DNA of 6,536 bases from Atopobiaceae bacterium (GTDB lineage: Bacteria; Actinomycetota; Coriobacteriia; Coriobacteriales; Atopobiaceae), in assembly GCA_015258485.1 (NCBI GenBank), contig JABZIF010000061.1, forward strand, positions 1-6,536. The letters run 5' to 3'. Shown here piece by piece: positions 5,682 to 6,536 of the stretch. The notes beneath the pieces are model-generated. The model searched no databases. It had not been told where the DNA came from and saw only the letters and a list, made by a program, of their open reading frames with translations. The position numbers and the translations under genes are program-made. Position 1 is the first letter of the stretch, and every line of letters starts with the position of its first letter.

Positions 5682-6389
5682 TTACAGCTTGACAATAACA
5701 TCCTCAGCAGGTTGACGATGTTTCTGGACAGGAGCCATATCACGATAGCCCAGGCTAAGCATGCAAGAAACGCCAAAGTCATTGTACTGACCACCGTCGA
5801 GAAGACCTTCTTCTTCCAAGATTTTATCGACAGCTGCACGGTTAAAGCCCTCTATTGGGCAGCTATCAACGCCTATCATAGCAGCCATGGTGAGCATGTT
5901 TGAGAGCGCAATGTAGGTCTGCTTGCAAGCCCAGTCAAAGGTTGCACGCTCGTTATCTACCAGGTCAAACATATTTTCCTGAAAGTTCTTGAAAGCAGCA
6001 GCATAGGTTGGTTCAAAGTCTGCAGGAAGCTGCTTGATATCGTGCATCATATGTTTGACGTAAGCAGACTCTGCATTGACGCCCTTACGAGCAAGAAGAA
6101 TAATCAGGTAATGAGCGCCATCAAGGGATGCTCGAGCACCATAGGATGGCTCATAAAGTTTCTTTTTAAGGCGAAGTGATTGCTCAGATGCCTGATTTTC
6201 TCGCAAATTAATGACTAGGAAACGCCAAGGTTCCAGTCCGTAAGAGCTTGGTGCCAGGCGAGCAGCCTCAAGAATTACATCAAGGTCTTCGTCAGAGACA
6301 TTCTTGGTTGGATCATATTTCTTGGTTGCAAGTCTCCACTGGTAGGATGAGAGAACTTTGTTTGCAACGTGTTGTGCGGAACAAGCCAT
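5682..6389 (-). CDS. Nitroreductase-family NAD(P)H-dependent FMN oxidoreductase (NfsB-like)
   Basis: This is a cytosolic flavoprotein of the nitroreductase fold, 235 residues long (E. coli NfsB 217). Such enzymes use NAD(P)H and FMN to reduce nitroaromatics, quinones or pteridines in two-electron steps; the natural substrate here cannot be told from sequence. The family's FMN-phosphate-binding start is seen at residues 19-26 (R..TKKYD), followed by EAARLAPSSYGLEPWRFLVI (41-60), IGVDSCPIEGF (172-182) and a C-terminal LGYRD (213-217), all in NfsB/YfkO-like positions. The ATG at 6387-6389 is preceded by AAAGGA (6396-6401 on the opposite strand) at a 6-base spacing. The gene converges on mupG and is not part of the MurNAc module. 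It may follow the partial gene at 6481 on the minus strand, 91 bases upstream; no clear promoter or strong terminator is visible in that gap. Confidence 0.9.
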   Translation of the reverse strand: MACSAQHVANKVLSSYQWRLATKKYDPTKNVSDEDLDVILEAARLAPSSYGLEPWRFLVINLRENQASEQSLRLKKKLYEPSYGARASLDGAHYLIILLARKGVNAESAYVKHMMHDIKQLPADFEPTYAAAFKNFQENMFDLVDNERATFDWACKQTYIALSNMLTMAAMIGVDSCPIEGFNRAAVDKILEEEGLLDGGQYNDFGVSCMLSLGYRDMAPVQKHRQPAEDVIVKL

Positions 6390-6470
6390 GTGAGGTCCTT
6401 TCGTATTGGTAGTGCAGCGTATGGTTGAAGTTGTTGCTTAAAGAGCGTATTTCTTTGAAAAGTGTTGATT

Positions 6471-6521
6471 GGGGAACTTATTACTCAGAAACGATAAAGC
6501 GACCAGGCTGCCCAAGTTCCC
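6471..6521 (-). repeat. 8-base inverted repeat spanning the stop codons of the right-edge gene
   Basis: GGGAACTT (6472-6479) and AAGTTCCC (6514-6521) are exact reverse complements separated by 34 bases containing the C-terminal codons and stops. Minus-strand RNA could fold here, but no T-run follows directly (the nearest, TTTT, is about 10 bases later). It is therefore not a canonical terminator and may be chance. Confidence 0.3.
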
Positions 6522-6536
6522 ACGTACCTTTTAGGT
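6481..6536 (-). CDS. C-terminal end of an unidentified protein, cut by the window edge
   Basis: The minus strand reads LKGTWELGQPGRFIVSE followed by TAA (6481-6483) and a second in-frame TAA (6478-6480). The plausible amino-acid composition and tandem stops suggest the real 3' end of a gene entering from the right. Only 17 complete codons are visible, so I cannot name the family. It lies in the same orientation as the nitroreductase gene and 91 bases upstream of it. Confidence 0.5.
   Translation of the reverse strand, partial: LKGTWELGQPGRFIVSE

Noticed and set aside
6430..6536. Plus-strand coding sequence at the right edge
   Set aside because: Open plus-strand frames there lack a start with a ribosome-binding site and give unconvincing protein, whereas the minus strand ends in a sensible C-terminus with tandem stops.
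1..6536. Mobile elements, CRISPR arrays, tRNA/rRNA genes, toxin-antitoxin or defence systems
   Set aside because: No transposase, integrase, regularly spaced repeats, cloverleaf-like sequence or defence-family motifs were found; apart from the edge-truncated right-hand fragment, all genes are recognisable metabolic or regulatory genes.

Overview
The window is an ordinary bacterial chromosomal segment of moderate GC with T-ending codon preference. It centres on a complete-looking cytoplasmic module for catabolism of the bacterial cell-wall sugar N-acetylmuramic acid (MurNAc). I see no phage, insertion-sequence, CRISPR, tRNA or rRNA signature. The proteins and composition suggest a host-associated Gram-positive. 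A coriobacterium of the Atopobium/Lancefieldella group is my tentative guess, made from general resemblance and not from a database comparison.

Layout, left to right. (1) Bases 2-490: the 3' part of a free-methionine-(R)-sulfoxide reductase gene, running off the left edge. (2) Bases 491-806: a 316-base gap with a weak terminator, a good sigma-70-type promoter (612-640), and two near-identical 17-base direct repeats that look like operators. (3) Bases 807-2648: murR (RpiR-type sugar-phosphate-sensing regulator) and murQ (MurNAc-6-phosphate etherase), 33 bases apart and presumably one transcript. (4) Bases 2649-2920: an AT-rich 272-base gap with a second candidate promoter and a 13-base element that matches, inverted, one at the murR transcription start. 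(5) Bases 2921-4411: murP, the PTS EIIBC permease, followed by a near-perfect 15-bp intrinsic terminator. (6) Bases 4535-5590: mupG, a DUF871/GH170 6-phospho-N-acetylmuramidase. (7) Bases 5591-5681: a bidirectional terminator. (8) Bases 5682-6389, minus strand: an FMN nitroreductase-family oxidoreductase. (9) Bases 6481-6536, minus strand: the last 17 codons and tandem stops of an unidentified gene.

Inferred pathway. MurP imports and 6-phosphorylates MurNAc or the disaccharide MurNAc-GlcNAc, using an EIIA supplied from elsewhere. MupG splits MurNAc-6P-GlcNAc into MurNAc-6P and GlcNAc. MurQ removes the lactyl ether to give GlcNAc-6P plus D-lactate. MurR senses the phosphosugar and controls the locus. 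NagA/NagB, the EIIA and the extracellular hydrolases are not in this window. The gene set is known from Staphylococcus and Bacillus. What deserves a second look is the gene order, the split of the locus into possibly three transcription units, and the candidate operators.
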